Assembly (NCBI GenBank): GCA_021772015.1
Contig: JAETNS010000002.1
Coordinates: 124,001-188,000 of the forward strand
Reading direction: 5' to 3'
Origin: Prevotellaceae bacterium
Lineage (GTDB): Bacteria > Bacteroidota > Bacteroidia > Bacteroidales > Muribaculaceae
DNA length: 64,000 nucleotides
The position numbers and the translations under genes are program-made. Below are positions 26,390 through 35,325 of this stretch, piece by piece. The notes under the pieces are model-generated. The model was not told the DNA's origin and did no database searches. It saw nothing but the letters and a program-made list of their open reading frames with translations. Each line of letters opens with the position of its first letter. Positions within the stretch are counted from its first letter, which is position 1.

Positions 26390-27733
26390 ATGGAAACAAT
26401 CAAAGTCAACGTGAAGGATGTCCTTCAGACCGTAACAGGCGAGCAGATCCAGGCTCTAAACCCGGAAGCCGCCGCCGCTCTTGAAAAACTCCATAAAGGG
26501 ACCGGCCTCGGTTCTGATTTCCTCGGATGGGTCAATCTCCCCTCCGAAACCCCTGAAAGCCTCGTGGCTGACATCGAGGCAGTCGCCAAAGATCTCCGCG
26601 AGAAATGTGAATTCGTTGTCGCCATCGGTATCGGCGGCAGCTACCTCGGCGCGAAAGCCGTGATAGAAGCCCTCAGCGACAGTTTCTCGTCGCTCCGCGA
26701 CAAGGGTGACGCGCGCCGTTGCAATGTGCTTTTCGCCGGACAGAATATCGGCGAGGATTATCTCAACGAGCTTCAGGATCTCCTGAAAGACAAGAATTTC
26801 GGTATCGTGGTGATCTCCAAGTCGGGAACAACCACCGAACCCGCCATCGCGTTCCGTCTGCTCAAGGAGCAGCTTGAGAAGCAGGTAGGCAAGGCCGAGG
26901 CAGCCAAGCGTATCGTGGCCATCACCGACGAGAAGCGCGGAGCTCTGCGCCAGCTCGCTACAGAAGAGGGCTACAAGACCTTTGTCATCGCCGACAATGT
27001 GGGCGGCCGGTTCTCGGTGCTTACCCCGGTTGGTCTTCTTCCCATCGCCGTTGCCGGATTCGACATCCGCAAACTCCTCGCCGGAGCCTGCCATATGGAG
27101 GCCGCCACCAAGGAGGCCAACGACGAGAATCCCAGCTTCCTCTATGCCACCACCCGCAACGCCCTCTACCGCGCCGGGAAGAAGATCGAGATCATGGTCA
27201 ACTACAACCCCAAACTCCATTATTTCGGTGAGTGGTGGAAGCAGCTCTATGGTGAGAGCGAGGGTAAAGACGGCAAGGGTATCTATCCCGCTTCCGTCGA
27301 CAACTCCACCGACCTCCATTCGATGGGCCAGTGGATCCAGGATGGGGAGCGCACTATCTTCGAGACCGTTCTTTCTGTAGAGAAAGCAGACAAGACAACC
27401 GTGATCCCATCCGACGAGGCCAACCTTGACGGGCTCAACTACCTTGCCGGCAAGCGTGTCGACGAGGTTAACAAGATGGCAGAGCTTGGCACGCGCCTGG
27501 CTCATGTCGACGGCAAGGTCCCCAACCTCCGTGTGACCATCCCCGCCCTCAAGGAGGAATACCTCGGAGAACTGATCTATTTCTTCGAGAAAGCCTGCGG
27601 CATCTCCGGCTATCTGCTTGATGTCAACCCCTTCAACCAGCCCGGAGTTGAGGCTTACAAGAAGAATATGTTCGCGCTCCTTGAAAAGCCCGGCTACGAG
27701 GCCGAGACAGCTGCTATCAAGTCGCGCATCTGA
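26390..27733 (+). CDS. pgi: Glucose-6-phosphate isomerase
   Basis: 447 residues, the short bacterial type. It interconverts glucose-6-phosphate and fructose-6-phosphate in glycolysis. Sugar-phosphate-binding motifs are [16 protein letters not shown] (about residues 80-95) and [16 protein letters not shown]. The active-site region [19 protein letters not shown] and the signature [16 protein letters not shown] close the protein. It is last in the run from pyrG and is followed by a strong terminator. Codon use matches highly expressed core genes. Confidence 0.96.
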   Translation: METIKVNVKDVLQTVTGEQIQALNPEAAAALEKLHKGTGLGSDFLGWVNLPSETPESLVADIEAVAKDLREKCEFVVAIGIGGSYLGAKAVIEALSDSFSSLRDKGDARRCNVLFAGQNIGEDYLNELQDLLKDKNFGIVVISKSGTTTEPAIAFRLLKEQLEKQVGKAEAAKRIVAITDEKRGALRQLATEEGYKTFVIADNVGGRFSVLTPVGLLPIAVAGFDIRKLLAGACHMEAATKEANDENPSFLYATTRNALYRAGKKIEIMVNYNPKLHYFGEWWKQLYGESEGKDGKGIYPASVDNSTDLHSMGQWIQDGERTIFETVLSVEKADKTTVIPSDEANLDGLNYLAGKRVDEVNKMAELGTRLAHVDGKVPNLRVTIPALKEEYLGELIYFFEKACGISGYLLDVNPFNQPGVEAYKKNMFALLEKPGYEAETAAIKSRI

Positions 27734-27755
27734 TAATCGACACAATCCAACAAGC

Positions 27756-27786
27756 AGGGCCACGGAATTCCGCGGCCCTCTTTTTT
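27756..27786 (+). terminator. pgi terminator
   Basis: AGGGCCACGG (27756-27765) pairs with CCGCGGCCCT (27770-27779), followed by CTTTTTT. Confidence 0.85.
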
Positions 27787-27976
27787 GGGGAATGGGAGTT
27801 AATGGGAAAACTGGGAGTAATGAGGAATGGGAATTATGGGAGTTGATAGGTCATGGGAATTGATGGGAAGACCGGGAATTATGGGAAGACTGCAAAGAGG
27901 CCGCTTTCGTATTAGGCGTGCATAATTCCCATAATTCCCGGTCTTCCCATTAACTCCCATAACCCATTAATTCCCA
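27787..27976. repeat. GGGARTTAT nonamer tract with a long inverted repeat
   Basis: About 190 bp of degenerate repeats of GGGAATTAT/GGGAGTTAT. The right part is the reverse complement of the left: 27865-27886 and 27927-27948 are exact 22-bp arms, and the pairing continues imperfectly for about 36 bp. The tract touches the stop codon of the glycosyltransferase on its right side. The same nonamer occurs at 35272-35303. Confidence 0.75.
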
Positions 27977-29230
27977 TCACCCGCCTATGATAGAGAGATA
28001 GCGGGCGGCGATGATGGTGGGGGAGAAGCGGGTGGCGACCTGCTCGTGGAGAAAGGCCGGGGAGAATTCCTCGGAGGGGAGGGCGTTGGCGGTCTGGATG
28101 GCCAGTGAGAGGGCGAAAGCGAGGGATGCCGGGGTGTGGACGGGGGCGATGAAGCCGTTGACCCCATCGGTCACTATGTCGGTCTGGCCCGCGTCGCCAT
28201 AAGTCACGGGGATAGCTCCTGCTGCCATCCCTTCCATCAGGGTCGCTCCCATTGTCTCATATTTCGATGAGGAGAGAACTACTGTCGCGCGGGCGTAGAG
28301 GTCGCGCAGCGAGTCAGGAGAGAGGAGCCCGTGGTGGCGATAGGGGAGACGCAGCCGTTTCAGCTCCGAATTGTCGCGTAGCGCGCCGACAAACGCCACT
28401 TCCACATTGTCAGCCAGAGCAGGATATTCCCAGGCGAATGTGTTCAGCGCGTCTACGGCCGCCGGAAGGTCTTTTACAGGATCGTCGAGGCGCGCGGCGG
28501 CCATCACGATCAGGCGTTTGCCATTCGGTGTGATTTTTTCCCCCGGCTGGTAGAGGTCGACGGGGAAAGGATGGGGGATGACCGCGATATCCTTGCCTGC
28601 GAGAATGTCACCGGCAATGGCCTGCTCGCGCTGCCAGTTGCTGACGGCGACGAGATGTAGGTTGTCTGAGGCGAATACACGCCGTTTAAGGGCCGCGACG
28701 CTCTTCCGCAGGGTTTCCCCCCTCTTCCCTCTCTTTCCGTTGAAAAACGGGCAGAGAGCGCAGCCGGAGCCGTCAGAATAGTGTCTGCACTCTCCCGGCA
28801 GGTGGCATAGCGATGTCGCGGGCCAGAGATCGTGCATGGTGTATATCACCGGCTTTCCGGTGGCCAGTATATTGTCGAGCGAGGTAAGTGATAGAAATCC
28901 CTGTGAGGCCCAGTTCACCATCACCGCGTCAGCTTCGAGGACAAAAGGGTGACGGTCAAGGCCGACCCCGTAACGCCCGGTTGAGACTTTGAAAAGGTTC
29001 TTGCGGCTGACACCCTCCAGAAACAGTTCGGCACGTTCGGCAAGGAATGGAGGTATCCATTTGATCCTGTCGACAGCCATCACCGACGGATCACCTTTGA
29101 CAGCTCCACCCGGACGTGCCACTATCATCCGCGCGTCATGGCCTGACTCACGTAGCGCGTCGGTCAGCCGCCGGGTCACTATCGCCGCGCCGCCGAGATC
29201 GAAATTGGTTGATAACAGGGCTATTTTCAT
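27977..29230 (-). CDS. Glycosyltransferase (GT4-like)
   Basis: 417 residues from the ATG at 29228-29230 (MKIALLSTNFDLGGAAIVTR, a classic GT-B N-terminus). A longer frame to 29461 overlaps the flippase gene and is rejected. Motifs: YTMHDLWPATSLCHLPGECR and a cysteine-rich DGSGCALCPFF stretch typical of capsule glycosyltransferases, then the donor-domain block SSSKYETMGATLMEGMAAGA with the EX7E arrangement (E..E). It lies 19 nt after the flippase gene in the same orientation, so they should act together in making and moving a lipid-linked glycan. It ends SIIGG, with the nonamer repeat starting right at the stop. Confidence 0.88.
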   Translation of the reverse strand: MKIALLSTNFDLGGAAIVTRRLTDALRESGHDARMIVARPGGAVKGDPSVMAVDRIKWIPPFLAERAELFLEGVSRKNLFKVSTGRYGVGLDRHPFVLEADAVMVNWASQGFLSLTSLDNILATGKPVIYTMHDLWPATSLCHLPGECRHYSDGSGCALCPFFNGKRGKRGETLRKSVAALKRRVFASDNLHLVAVSNWQREQAIAGDILAGKDIAVIPHPFPVDLYQPGEKITPNGKRLIVMAAARLDDPVKDLPAAVDALNTFAWEYPALADNVEVAFVGALRDNSELKRLRLPYRHHGLLSPDSLRDLYARATVVLSSSKYETMGATLMEGMAAGAIPVTYGDAGQTDIVTDGVNGFIAPVHTPASLAFALSLAIQTANALPSEEFSPAFLHEQVATRFSPTIIAARYLSIIGG

Positions 29231-29249
29231 GTCGGATAAAATGGCGGAT

Positions 29250-30737
29250 TCATGCCGCGCTCCTGCGGCGCGAGAATGCCCGGTTGACAAGCAGCACACT
29301 CCCTCCGAAGGCCACAAGCAGCAACGCGCGGCAGGGGAAATCGATCCAGTTGTTTCCTGTGGTGAGCGCCATCGCCGCGAGCCACAGAATAATGGCTGAA
29401 AGGAAGTATGATCCGAGTTTCCCCAGTTGGTAGCCGATAGGGTATTTGCGGTTGCCGACAAGATAGCTTGCGATCATCATGAAGCCGTAGCAGCCGAAAG
29501 CCGCCCATGCGCAGGCGATATATCCGAAACGCGGCACAAACAGTATGTTGAGCAGCAACGTCACTCCGAGTCCCATGAGCGAGAACCATGTCCCCCAGAT
29601 TGTCTTGTCTGACAGCTTGTACCATAGGGAGAGATTGAAGAATATCCCGGCGAAAAGTTCCGCCATCATTATTATCGGCACAACCCGCAACCCCTCGAAG
29701 TATTGCGGGGCGATGAAATATTTCAACACCGGCAGGAAGAACATGACGCCAAGGAAGATCAGCAGTCCGAAAGCCACGAACCAGTTCATAGCCTGGGAGT
29801 AGGATGCGTTCTTGTCCCTGCCCTCCTTCACCTCTTTGTTCTGGGCGAAGATGAAAGGCTCGTAGGCGAAACGGAACGCCTGGGTGAACATCACCATCAC
29901 TATGGCGATCTTGTAGTTGGCCCCGTAGATACCAAGTCCGGCCATCGCCTCCGCCTTGTCGGGTATGAGAATCGGGTAGAGGATCTTGTCGAGGGTCTGA
30001 TTCATGATTCCGGCGATTCCGAGGATCAGGATGGGATAACTGTAGACCAGCATCTCCTTGAGCAGACGGCCGTTGAAACGGTAGCTTGTACCGGTCAGTT
30101 CAGGGTAGAGAAGCAGCAATGTCACAAGGGAGCTGATCAGGTTGGCCAGGAAAATGTAGCCGATACCGAAACCGGGGTCATAAAACCATCCGATTGCCTC
30201 CGGGGCGGTCTTCCAGAGCCAGGGGCAGAGGAGGATGAAGAAGAGGTTCAAGCCTATGTTGAGACCGATGTTGAGGAGTTTCAGTGTGGCGAAACGGATC
30301 GGACGTTTGCGGTAGCGCAGATAGGCGAAAGGTAACGATGTGTACGCGTCAACTCCGACGGTTATGACCATCATCCATATGAAGGAGGGATGGGCCGCGC
30401 AGTCGAGCAGCCGGGCGATTTCGGGGGAGAGGATGCATCCGGCGATGATGAACAAGGTGGAGGTGGTTCCCAGTGACACAAGCCCCGTGGTGTAGACCTC
30501 CTGCGGGTCTTTCCACCGGTCATGGTTGGCGAAACGGAAGAATCCGGTCTCCATGCCATAGGTCAGGATGATCAGTGCGAGGGCGACATAGGCATATACG
30601 TTGGTCACTATGCCGTATTCCCCGGCCGCGAACATGTAGGTGTACATCGGGACGAGACACCAGTTGAGGAATCTCCCGACGATCGAGCTTACGCCGTAAA
30701 TGGCGGTGTCTTTGAAGAGTGACTTGATTGAAGCCAT
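29250..30737 (-). CDS. Polysaccharide flippase (MOP superfamily, Wzx-like)
   Basis: 495 residues with about twelve to fourteen membrane segments. The N-terminus IKSLFKDTAIYGVSSIVGRF is typical of RfbX/Wzx oligosaccharide flippases, which move undecaprenyl-linked sugars across the inner membrane. A charged loop near the middle reads AQNKEVKEGRDKNASYSQAM, followed by membrane segments up to the basic end FSRRRSAA. It sits upstream of a glycosyltransferase and downstream of ruvB, separated from ruvB by a heptamer repeat hairpin. The transported glycan cannot be inferred. Confidence 0.88.
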   Translation of the reverse strand: MASIKSLFKDTAIYGVSSIVGRFLNWCLVPMYTYMFAAGEYGIVTNVYAYVALALIILTYGMETGFFRFANHDRWKDPQEVYTTGLVSLGTTSTLFIIAGCILSPEIARLLDCAAHPSFIWMMVITVGVDAYTSLPFAYLRYRKRPIRFATLKLLNIGLNIGLNLFFILLCPWLWKTAPEAIGWFYDPGFGIGYIFLANLISSLVTLLLLYPELTGTSYRFNGRLLKEMLVYSYPILILGIAGIMNQTLDKILYPILIPDKAEAMAGLGIYGANYKIAIVMVMFTQAFRFAYEPFIFAQNKEVKEGRDKNASYSQAMNWFVAFGLLIFLGVMFFLPVLKYFIAPQYFEGLRVVPIIMMAELFAGIFFNLSLWYKLSDKTIWGTWFSLMGLGVTLLLNILFVPRFGYIACAWAAFGCYGFMMIASYLVGNRKYPIGYQLGKLGSYFLSAIILWLAAMALTTGNNWIDFPCRALLLVAFGGSVLLVNRAFSRRRSAA

Positions 30738-30741
30738 GGAA

Positions 30742-30839
30742 ATAATTCATAATTCATAATTCATAATTCATAATTCATAGTTACTTAGCTAATTATGAAT
30801 TATGAATTATGAATTATGAATTATACGGGTTGTGAATTA
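30742..30839. repeat. AATTATG heptamer hairpin after ruvB
   Basis: About five CATAATT units at 30742-30779 face about five AATTATG units at 30791-30826, with a 10-nt loop, so the tract can fold into a stem of roughly 35 bp. A further partial unit contains the ruvB stop codon (TTA at 30837-30839 on the plus strand). Confidence 0.85.
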
Positions 30840-31871
30840 TGAATTGTCGAAAAGTCCTCGGTCGAAATTCAGACGGTCGATGCCGAGATGGCTCCAGGCC
30901 AGATCGGTCACCTCGCGGCCGCGAGGAGTGCGTTTTATGAATCCCTCTTTTATCAGGAAAGGCTCGTAGACCTCCTCCACTGTCCCCGCGTCTTCGCCGA
31001 GGGCTGTGGCGATGGTTGTCAGGCCGACGGGGCCGCCACGGAATTTGTTGATGATGGTGGCCAGAATCTTGTTGTCAATCTCATCGAGGCCGTAACGGTC
31101 GATGTTTAGGGCTTCGAGGGCATAGCGGGCGATTTCCGGGTCGATCGCCCCGGAGCCTTTGACCATCGCGAAGTCGCGGACGCGCCGCAGCAGGCGGTTG
31201 GCGATACGGGGGGTACCGCGTGAACGCAGGGCGATCTCATGGGCCGCCTCCCCGCTGCACTCGACATTGAGAAGCCTGGCGGAGCGCAGTATGATGCGTT
31301 CCAGGATCTCATGGTCGTAATATTCCAGATGGCAGGGGATGCCGAAGCGGGCGCGCAGAGGAGAAGTCAGCAGTCCGCTGCGGGTAGTCGCCCCTACGAG
31401 AGTGAACGGCGACAGAGTGAGCTGTACCGAGCGCGCTCCCGGGCCTTTATCGATCATGATGTCTATCCTGTAGTCCTCCATCGCCGAATAGAGATATTCC
31501 TCGACCACGGGGCTAAGACGGTGGATCTCGTCGATGAACAGCACGTCGTTCTCCTCCAGCGAGGTAAGGATTCCGGCGAGATCTCCCGGCTTGTCGAGGA
31601 CAGGGCCGGATGTGACCTTGAAGCCGACTCCAAGTTCGTTGGCGATTATGGCAGAGAGGGTTGTCTTCCCAAGACCGGGAGGACCGTAAAGGAGCAGATG
31701 GTCAAGGGCCTCCCCTCTCATACGCGCCGCCTGCACGAAGACACGCAGATTCTCGACGACTTTGTCCTGACCGGAAAAGTCATCGAAACGGCGTGGGCGC
31801 AATGCCCTTTCGAAATCGTTGTCAGAATCTGAACGCGTCGCGTCGCGGCGGATGTCGAAGTCGTCTTCCAT
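30837..31871 (-). CDS. ruvB: Holliday junction branch migration helicase RuvB
   Basis: 344 residues, normal RuvB length. It forms the hexameric motor of the RuvAB complex that drives branch migration. An N-terminal strap ([20 protein letters not shown]) is followed by the AAA+ core with Walker [11 protein letters not shown], Walker [12 protein letters not shown] and the sensor region [18 protein letters not shown], which includes the arginine finger. The C-terminal winged helix has the family block [20 protein letters not shown] and [16 protein letters not shown]. The last codons (FDNS-stop) fall within the heptamer repeat tract. Confidence 0.97.
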   Translation of the reverse strand: MEDDFDIRRDATRSDSDNDFERALRPRRFDDFSGQDKVVENLRVFVQAARMRGEALDHLLLYGPPGLGKTTLSAIIANELGVGFKVTSGPVLDKPGDLAGILTSLEENDVLFIDEIHRLSPVVEEYLYSAMEDYRIDIMIDKGPGARSVQLTLSPFTLVGATTRSGLLTSPLRARFGIPCHLEYYDHEILERIILRSARLLNVECSGEAAHEIALRSRGTPRIANRLLRRVRDFAMVKGSGAIDPEIARYALEALNIDRYGLDEIDNKILATIINKFRGGPVGLTTIATALGEDAGTVEEVYEPFLIKEGFIKRTPRGREVTDLAWSHLGIDRLNFDRGLFDNS

Positions 31872-31943
31872 AATCTACCGCAAAATTACGCATTTCCGGC
31901 GAGAAAATCAGCCTCGCCGGGTAGTGACTTCAAGAAAAAACTT

Positions 31944-32318
31944 TCATTCTTTTCCTGCTTCGGCTGCCTTGATCTCCTTGTCCTCCTCTTTGAGCAGATT
32001 GTCAATGTTCTCGATATAATCGAGGGAGTCGTCGAGGTAGAAGGCCAGTTCTGGGATCTTGCGGAGCTGGAAACGGACTTTCTGGCCGAGATCGTAACGT
32101 ATGGTCTTGGCGCTGCGGGTAAGGTCCTCCAGTATCTGCGGGGCTTTCGCGGAGGGGAAGATCGACAGGTATGCCTTGGCGATCGAGAGGTCGGGGCTGA
32201 CGCGGACGGCGGAGACCGATATGATTATGCCGTGGGTCTTGGCGGTCTGCAGGCGCAGGATCTCGCTAAGTTCTTTCTGGATAAGGCGTGCTATCTTGGC
32301 TTGACGGGTAGTTTCCAT
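31944..32318 (-). CDS. rbfA: Ribosome-binding factor A
   Basis: 124 residues from the ATG at 32316-32318 (METTRQAKIARLIQKELSEI); the open frame continues 111 codons upstream through the divergent promoter, without family similarity. RbfA is a KH-like protein that matures the 16S 5' end of the 30S subunit. Motifs: GIIISVSAVRVSPDLSIAKA and RYDLGQKVRFQLRKIPELAF, followed by the DDSLDYIENIDNLL helix. The acidic tail EEDKEIKAAEAGKE is common. It has its own promoter (32378-32385), divergent from the methyltransferase gene. Confidence 0.94.
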   Translation of the reverse strand: METTRQAKIARLIQKELSEILRLQTAKTHGIIISVSAVRVSPDLSIAKAYLSIFPSAKAPQILEDLTRSAKTIRYDLGQKVRFQLRKIPELAFYLDDSLDYIENIDNLLKEEDKEIKAAEAGKE

Positions 32319-32377
32319 AATTTCAGGTTGTGGTTTTCGGTTAAACTCTTTTTGAGATATAACGCTGTCGGGTGACG

Positions 32378-32385
32378 CAAAGTTA
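32378..32385 (-). promoter_or_regulatory. -7 box of rbfA
   Basis: TAACTTTG on the minus strand, giving a leader of about 53 nt. Confidence 0.55.
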
Positions 32386-32448
32386 CGGAAAACGCTCCAA
32401 ACTTCTGATAATGTCTGCCGATTTTCACTGATTACGGTAGCTTTTGCG

Positions 32449-32456
32449 TAACTTTG
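32449..32456 (+). promoter_or_regulatory. -7 box of the SpoU methyltransferase gene
   Basis: TAACTTTG 22 nt before the ATG at 32479. It is divergent from the rbfA promoter. Confidence 0.55.
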
Positions 32457-32478
32457 CCCGGAAAAAACAGTAAATGAT

Positions 32479-33006
32479 ATGGAGAAAAAGACGATACTCG
32501 ACATGGGCCGTGACACGGTCGAGGGATACCGTGTTAAGAAGAAGATTCCCCTTGTAGTCGTGCTTGACAATATACGAAGTCTCAATAATATAGGATCGAT
32601 TTTCAGGACATCCGACGCGTTCAGGGTGGAGCGGCTCGCCCTTTGCGGCATAACCGCGACTCCTCCCTCCGTCGAGATCCATAAGACCGCCTTGGGGGCG
32701 GAGGACTCTGTATGCTGGAGCTACCACAAGTCCACCGCCGATGCTGTCAGGGAGCTGCAGGCGCAGGGATATAAAGTCTGCGCCCTCGAGTTGGTCAAGG
32801 GCGCAGTCAGTCTTGATGAATTTCAGGTCAGTGATGACGGCGGATATGCCATCGTCGTGGGTCACGAGGTTGACGGGGTCGCTCAGGAGGTTGTCGATAT
32901 CTGCGACAGTTGCATCGAGATCCCCCAGGAGGGAACGAAGCACTCGCTGAATGTCGCGGTCTCAACCGCTCTGGCCATCTGGCATTTCTACCTGCGGCTG
33001 CGCTGA
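32479..33006 (+). CDS. SpoU/TrmH-family RNA 2'-O-methyltransferase
   Basis: 175 residues. SPOUT-fold enzymes methylate ribose 2'-OH in tRNA or rRNA with S-adenosylmethionine. Motif 1 is LDNIRSLNNIGSIFRTSDAF (Asn and Arg of the SpoU set). Motif 2 is AIVVGHEVDGV, with GHE instead of the usual GNE. Motif 3 is IEIPQEGTKHSLNVAVSTAL, the SAM-binding knot. The protein is short and lacks the L30e-like extension of rRNA enzymes. Target nucleotide not determinable. A terminator follows. Confidence 0.9.
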   Translation: MEKKTILDMGRDTVEGYRVKKKIPLVVVLDNIRSLNNIGSIFRTSDAFRVERLALCGITATPPSVEIHKTALGAEDSVCWSYHKSTADAVRELQAQGYKVCALELVKGAVSLDEFQVSDDGGYAIVVGHEVDGVAQEVVDICDSCIEIPQEGTKHSLNVAVSTALAIWHFYLRLR

Positions 33007-33048
33007 CCTATACACCGGTCGAAAAATTGACAGACTTCTTTAATTTAA

Positions 33049-33084
33049 CAATACGGGCCGCGCTCAAAAGTGTGGCCCGTATTG
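33049..33084. terminator. Bidirectional terminator
   Basis: CAATACGGGCC (33049-33059) pairs exactly with GGCCCGTATTG (33074-33084), followed by TTT on the plus strand. It separates the convergent methyltransferase and POT genes. Confidence 0.75.
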
Positions 33085-33109
33085 TTTGGTCATTCAGGAT
33101 TTATCTGAT

Positions 33110-34798
33110 TTATTTCTCAGGGGCGGGAGCATCGGTTGTTACGCGTTCAAGCCATTTGACCATAGAGAGCATGACGGTCATTGACAGGAGGCAGAACCCG
33201 GCGAATACGGCCCAGCACATCCACTGCTGGGGGAACTGGTTGAGCATCGTTACTCCCAAGGCGATGAAGAGGTTGCCGATAGCGGTTGATGACAGCCATA
33301 GTCCCTGGCAGATTCCCTGCAGATGCTTGGGGGCTATTTTCGACACGAACGACAGTCCGAGCGGAGAGATGAACAGCTCGGCTACGGTCAGGAAGAAGTA
33401 GGTGAGAATAAGGACATAGGGGCCGGTCTTCATCGACATCTTGACAGCCTCGTCCAAGCCCTTGAATTCCTCTCCCGAAGGATAGTTGTTGACGATAGCG
33501 ATGATGATCAGGAAGATGTATGCTAAAGCGGTGATCATCATGCCGAAGGCGATTTTCTTGGGGGTGGAGACCTCTTTCTTGCTGCGGGCGAGTGCGGCGA
33601 AGACAAACATGATTATCGGGGTGAGCACGATGACGAAGAAGGGGTTGATACATTGCCAGATCTCCGGGGCGACGTTGTCGGTGGTGACGAAGTCACGGGC
33701 GAAGACTGACAAGGCCTGTCCGTTCTGATGGAACGAGAACCAGAAGAAGACGACTACGGCGAGCACGGCGAAGAGGGCATACATGCGCTGGCGTATCTCT
33801 TTTGCGTCGCTCTGTGCTTCCTGGGCGGAGACAGTTGTGGTCTTGGCCTTCTTGACGGGGGTTGGCAACCGTTTCATTACCCAGGCGAAGACGGCCAATG
33901 AGATCAGCATGGCCACCACGGAGGCAATGAACGAGAAGTGGACTCCTGTGTTGAATATTTCAAGGTATGTCGAGCAGAAGCCGCTGTCGACAGCTCCGTT
34001 GTAACCGACTTTTCCGGCAAGCTCGGCGAGGTTGGCGGTGTCGCCGGCTGTCATGTTGCCGGCATCGTTGATGAGCTTGTGGCAGAGGCGGGGCAGGTCG
34101 GCATTATAGGCCAGGTTATGTGCTTTGAGCCAGAATTCGCGCAACAAGGGGGCGATGAAGGGGGCTACCACGCCTCCTATGTTGATGAACACATAGAAGA
34201 TCTGAAATCCGGAGTCGCGGCGGCTTTTGGCGATCTTCAATGCTTCAGGGCCTTTTTTAGCGGCTTCGGCTTCGAAATTGTCATACATCTGGCCGACGAT
34301 AGCCTGCAGGTTGCCTTTGAAGAGGCCGTTTCCGAAGGCGATCACCAACAGCGCGAAACATGTGAACACCAGTATCCAGGAGACACCGCCGTCGGTGTGG
34401 TCAGAGAAGACCGGGATGGAGAGCAGTCCATAGCCCAATGCCATAACAAGCAGTCCGGCGATGATTGTCCCTTTGTATTTCTGGGTGCGGTCGGCGATAA
34501 GTCCGCCGGGGAGGCTCAGAACATATATCAGGAAGTAGAATACGGCGTAAATCCAGCCTGCGAGGTCGTCGCTGATACCGAACTTGGAGCAGAGGAAGAG
34601 CAGCAGGACAGCGTTCATGATGTAATACCCGAAGCGTTCGCCCATGTTGGCGATCGCGGCCGGTATGAGTCCTTTGGGATGGTCGCGGCGTGCCTTGATG
34701 ATGTAGAATACTAACAGTGGCACGACAATCACCAGGATGCAGAGCAGGATCGCCAATGCCTGGTATTCCTGCCAAAAGCTGGAAATCGAGAGTAACAT
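33110..34798 (-). CDS. POT-family proton-dependent oligopeptide transporter
   Basis: 562 residues, about twelve to fourteen membrane segments. POT/PTR transporters import di- and tripeptides with protons across the inner membrane. The N-terminal motif NMGERFGYYIMNAVLLLFL contains the E-R-F-(S/G)-Y-Y signature of the family, and GGLIADRTQKYKGTI follows as the loop 2-3 MFS motif. A central FWFSFHQNGQALSVFARDF block corresponds to the substrate-site region, and FLTVAELFISPLGLSFVSKI is the second family signature. It fits a peptide-fermenting gut organism; the C69 dipeptidase and M28 peptidase in the window are consistent with this but unlinked. Confidence 0.92.
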   Translation of the reverse strand: MLLSISSFWQEYQALAILLCILVIVVPLLVFYIIKARRDHPKGLIPAAIANMGERFGYYIMNAVLLLFLCSKFGISDDLAGWIYAVFYFLIYVLSLPGGLIADRTQKYKGTIIAGLLVMALGYGLLSIPVFSDHTDGGVSWILVFTCFALLVIAFGNGLFKGNLQAIVGQMYDNFEAEAAKKGPEALKIAKSRRDSGFQIFYVFINIGGVVAPFIAPLLREFWLKAHNLAYNADLPRLCHKLINDAGNMTAGDTANLAELAGKVGYNGAVDSGFCSTYLEIFNTGVHFSFIASVVAMLISLAVFAWVMKRLPTPVKKAKTTTVSAQEAQSDAKEIRQRMYALFAVLAVVVFFWFSFHQNGQALSVFARDFVTTDNVAPEIWQCINPFFVIVLTPIIMFVFAALARSKKEVSTPKKIAFGMMITALAYIFLIIIAIVNNYPSGEEFKGLDEAVKMSMKTGPYVLILTYFFLTVAELFISPLGLSFVSKIAPKHLQGICQGLWLSSTAIGNLFIALGVTMLNQFPQQWMCWAVFAGFCLLSMTVMLSMVKWLERVTTDAPAPEK

Positions 34799-34833
34799 AA
34801 CGTGAATATGATTTTTAGGGTTTATATTTCGGG

Positions 34834-35271
34834 TCAGGCTTTGCGGGATTCCTGTAATTCTTTGAAGGCGAGGGCGTAGACCCGCATCTGCTTTATCATA
34901 GCCAACAGGCCGTTGGAGCGGGTGGGCGAGAGGTGTTCCGACAGGCCGATGCGATCAATGAAATAGAGGTCCGCGTCGAGGATTTCCTGAGGGGTATGGC
35001 CTGATAGGACATCGATGAGCATCGATATTATCCCCTTTACGATTATCGCGTCGGAGTCGGCTGTGAAATTGACTTTCCCTTCGTCGTCGAGGGTAGCGTC
35101 GAGCCATACCCGGCTCTGGCATCCTTCGATAAGGCGTGAGGGGGTCTTCAGTTTCTCGTCGATCGGGGGAAGGGCGTTGCCCAGGTCGATTATGTATGCG
35201 TAACGGTCCATCCAGTCGTCAAGGCCGGATAGCTCGTCGATGATCTCGTCTTGTTTCTGGTTTATTGTCAT
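34834..35271 (-). CDS. sufE: SufE-family cysteine desulfuration protein
   Basis: 145 residues. SufE accepts persulfide sulfur from the SufS cysteine desulfurase for Fe-S cluster assembly. The acceptor is Cys51 in LIEGCQSRVWLDAT, the same residue number as in E. coli SufE. Other motifs are LDDWMDRYAYIIDLGNALPP and KGIISMLIDVLSGHTPQEIL. No SUF neighbours are present; the M28 peptidase gene lies just upstream. The ATG lies at the edge of a GGGARTTAT repeat tract (35272-35303). Confidence 0.93.
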   Translation of the reverse strand: MTINQKQDEIIDELSGLDDWMDRYAYIIDLGNALPPIDEKLKTPSRLIEGCQSRVWLDATLDDEGKVNFTADSDAIIVKGIISMLIDVLSGHTPQEILDADLYFIDRIGLSEHLSPTRSNGLLAMIKQMRVYALAFKELQESRKA

Positions 35272-35303
35272 GGGAGTTATGGGAATTATGGGAGTTGTGG
35301 GGG
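35272..35303. repeat. GGGARTTAT nonamer tract next to the sufE start
   Basis: Three to four units of GGGAGTTAT/GGGAATTAT abut the sufE start codon. It is the same nonamer as in the 27787-27976 tract. Confidence 0.65.
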
Positions 35304-35325
35304 GAATGCAAAGAGGAGAGGGAGG

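Noticed and set aside
26456-27763. A 435-codon open frame on the minus strand opposite pgi
   Set aside because: Antisense shadow; the composition (Leu/Gly/Val-rich without motifs) follows from pgi codon use.
29231-29461. 77-residue N-terminal extension of the glycosyltransferase at 27977
   Set aside because: It overlaps the 3' end of the flippase gene; the family N-terminus starts at 29230.
32319-32651. 111-residue N-terminal extension of RbfA
   Set aside because: It crosses the divergent promoter and the methyltransferase gene; RbfA is normally about 120 residues, as obtained from 32318.
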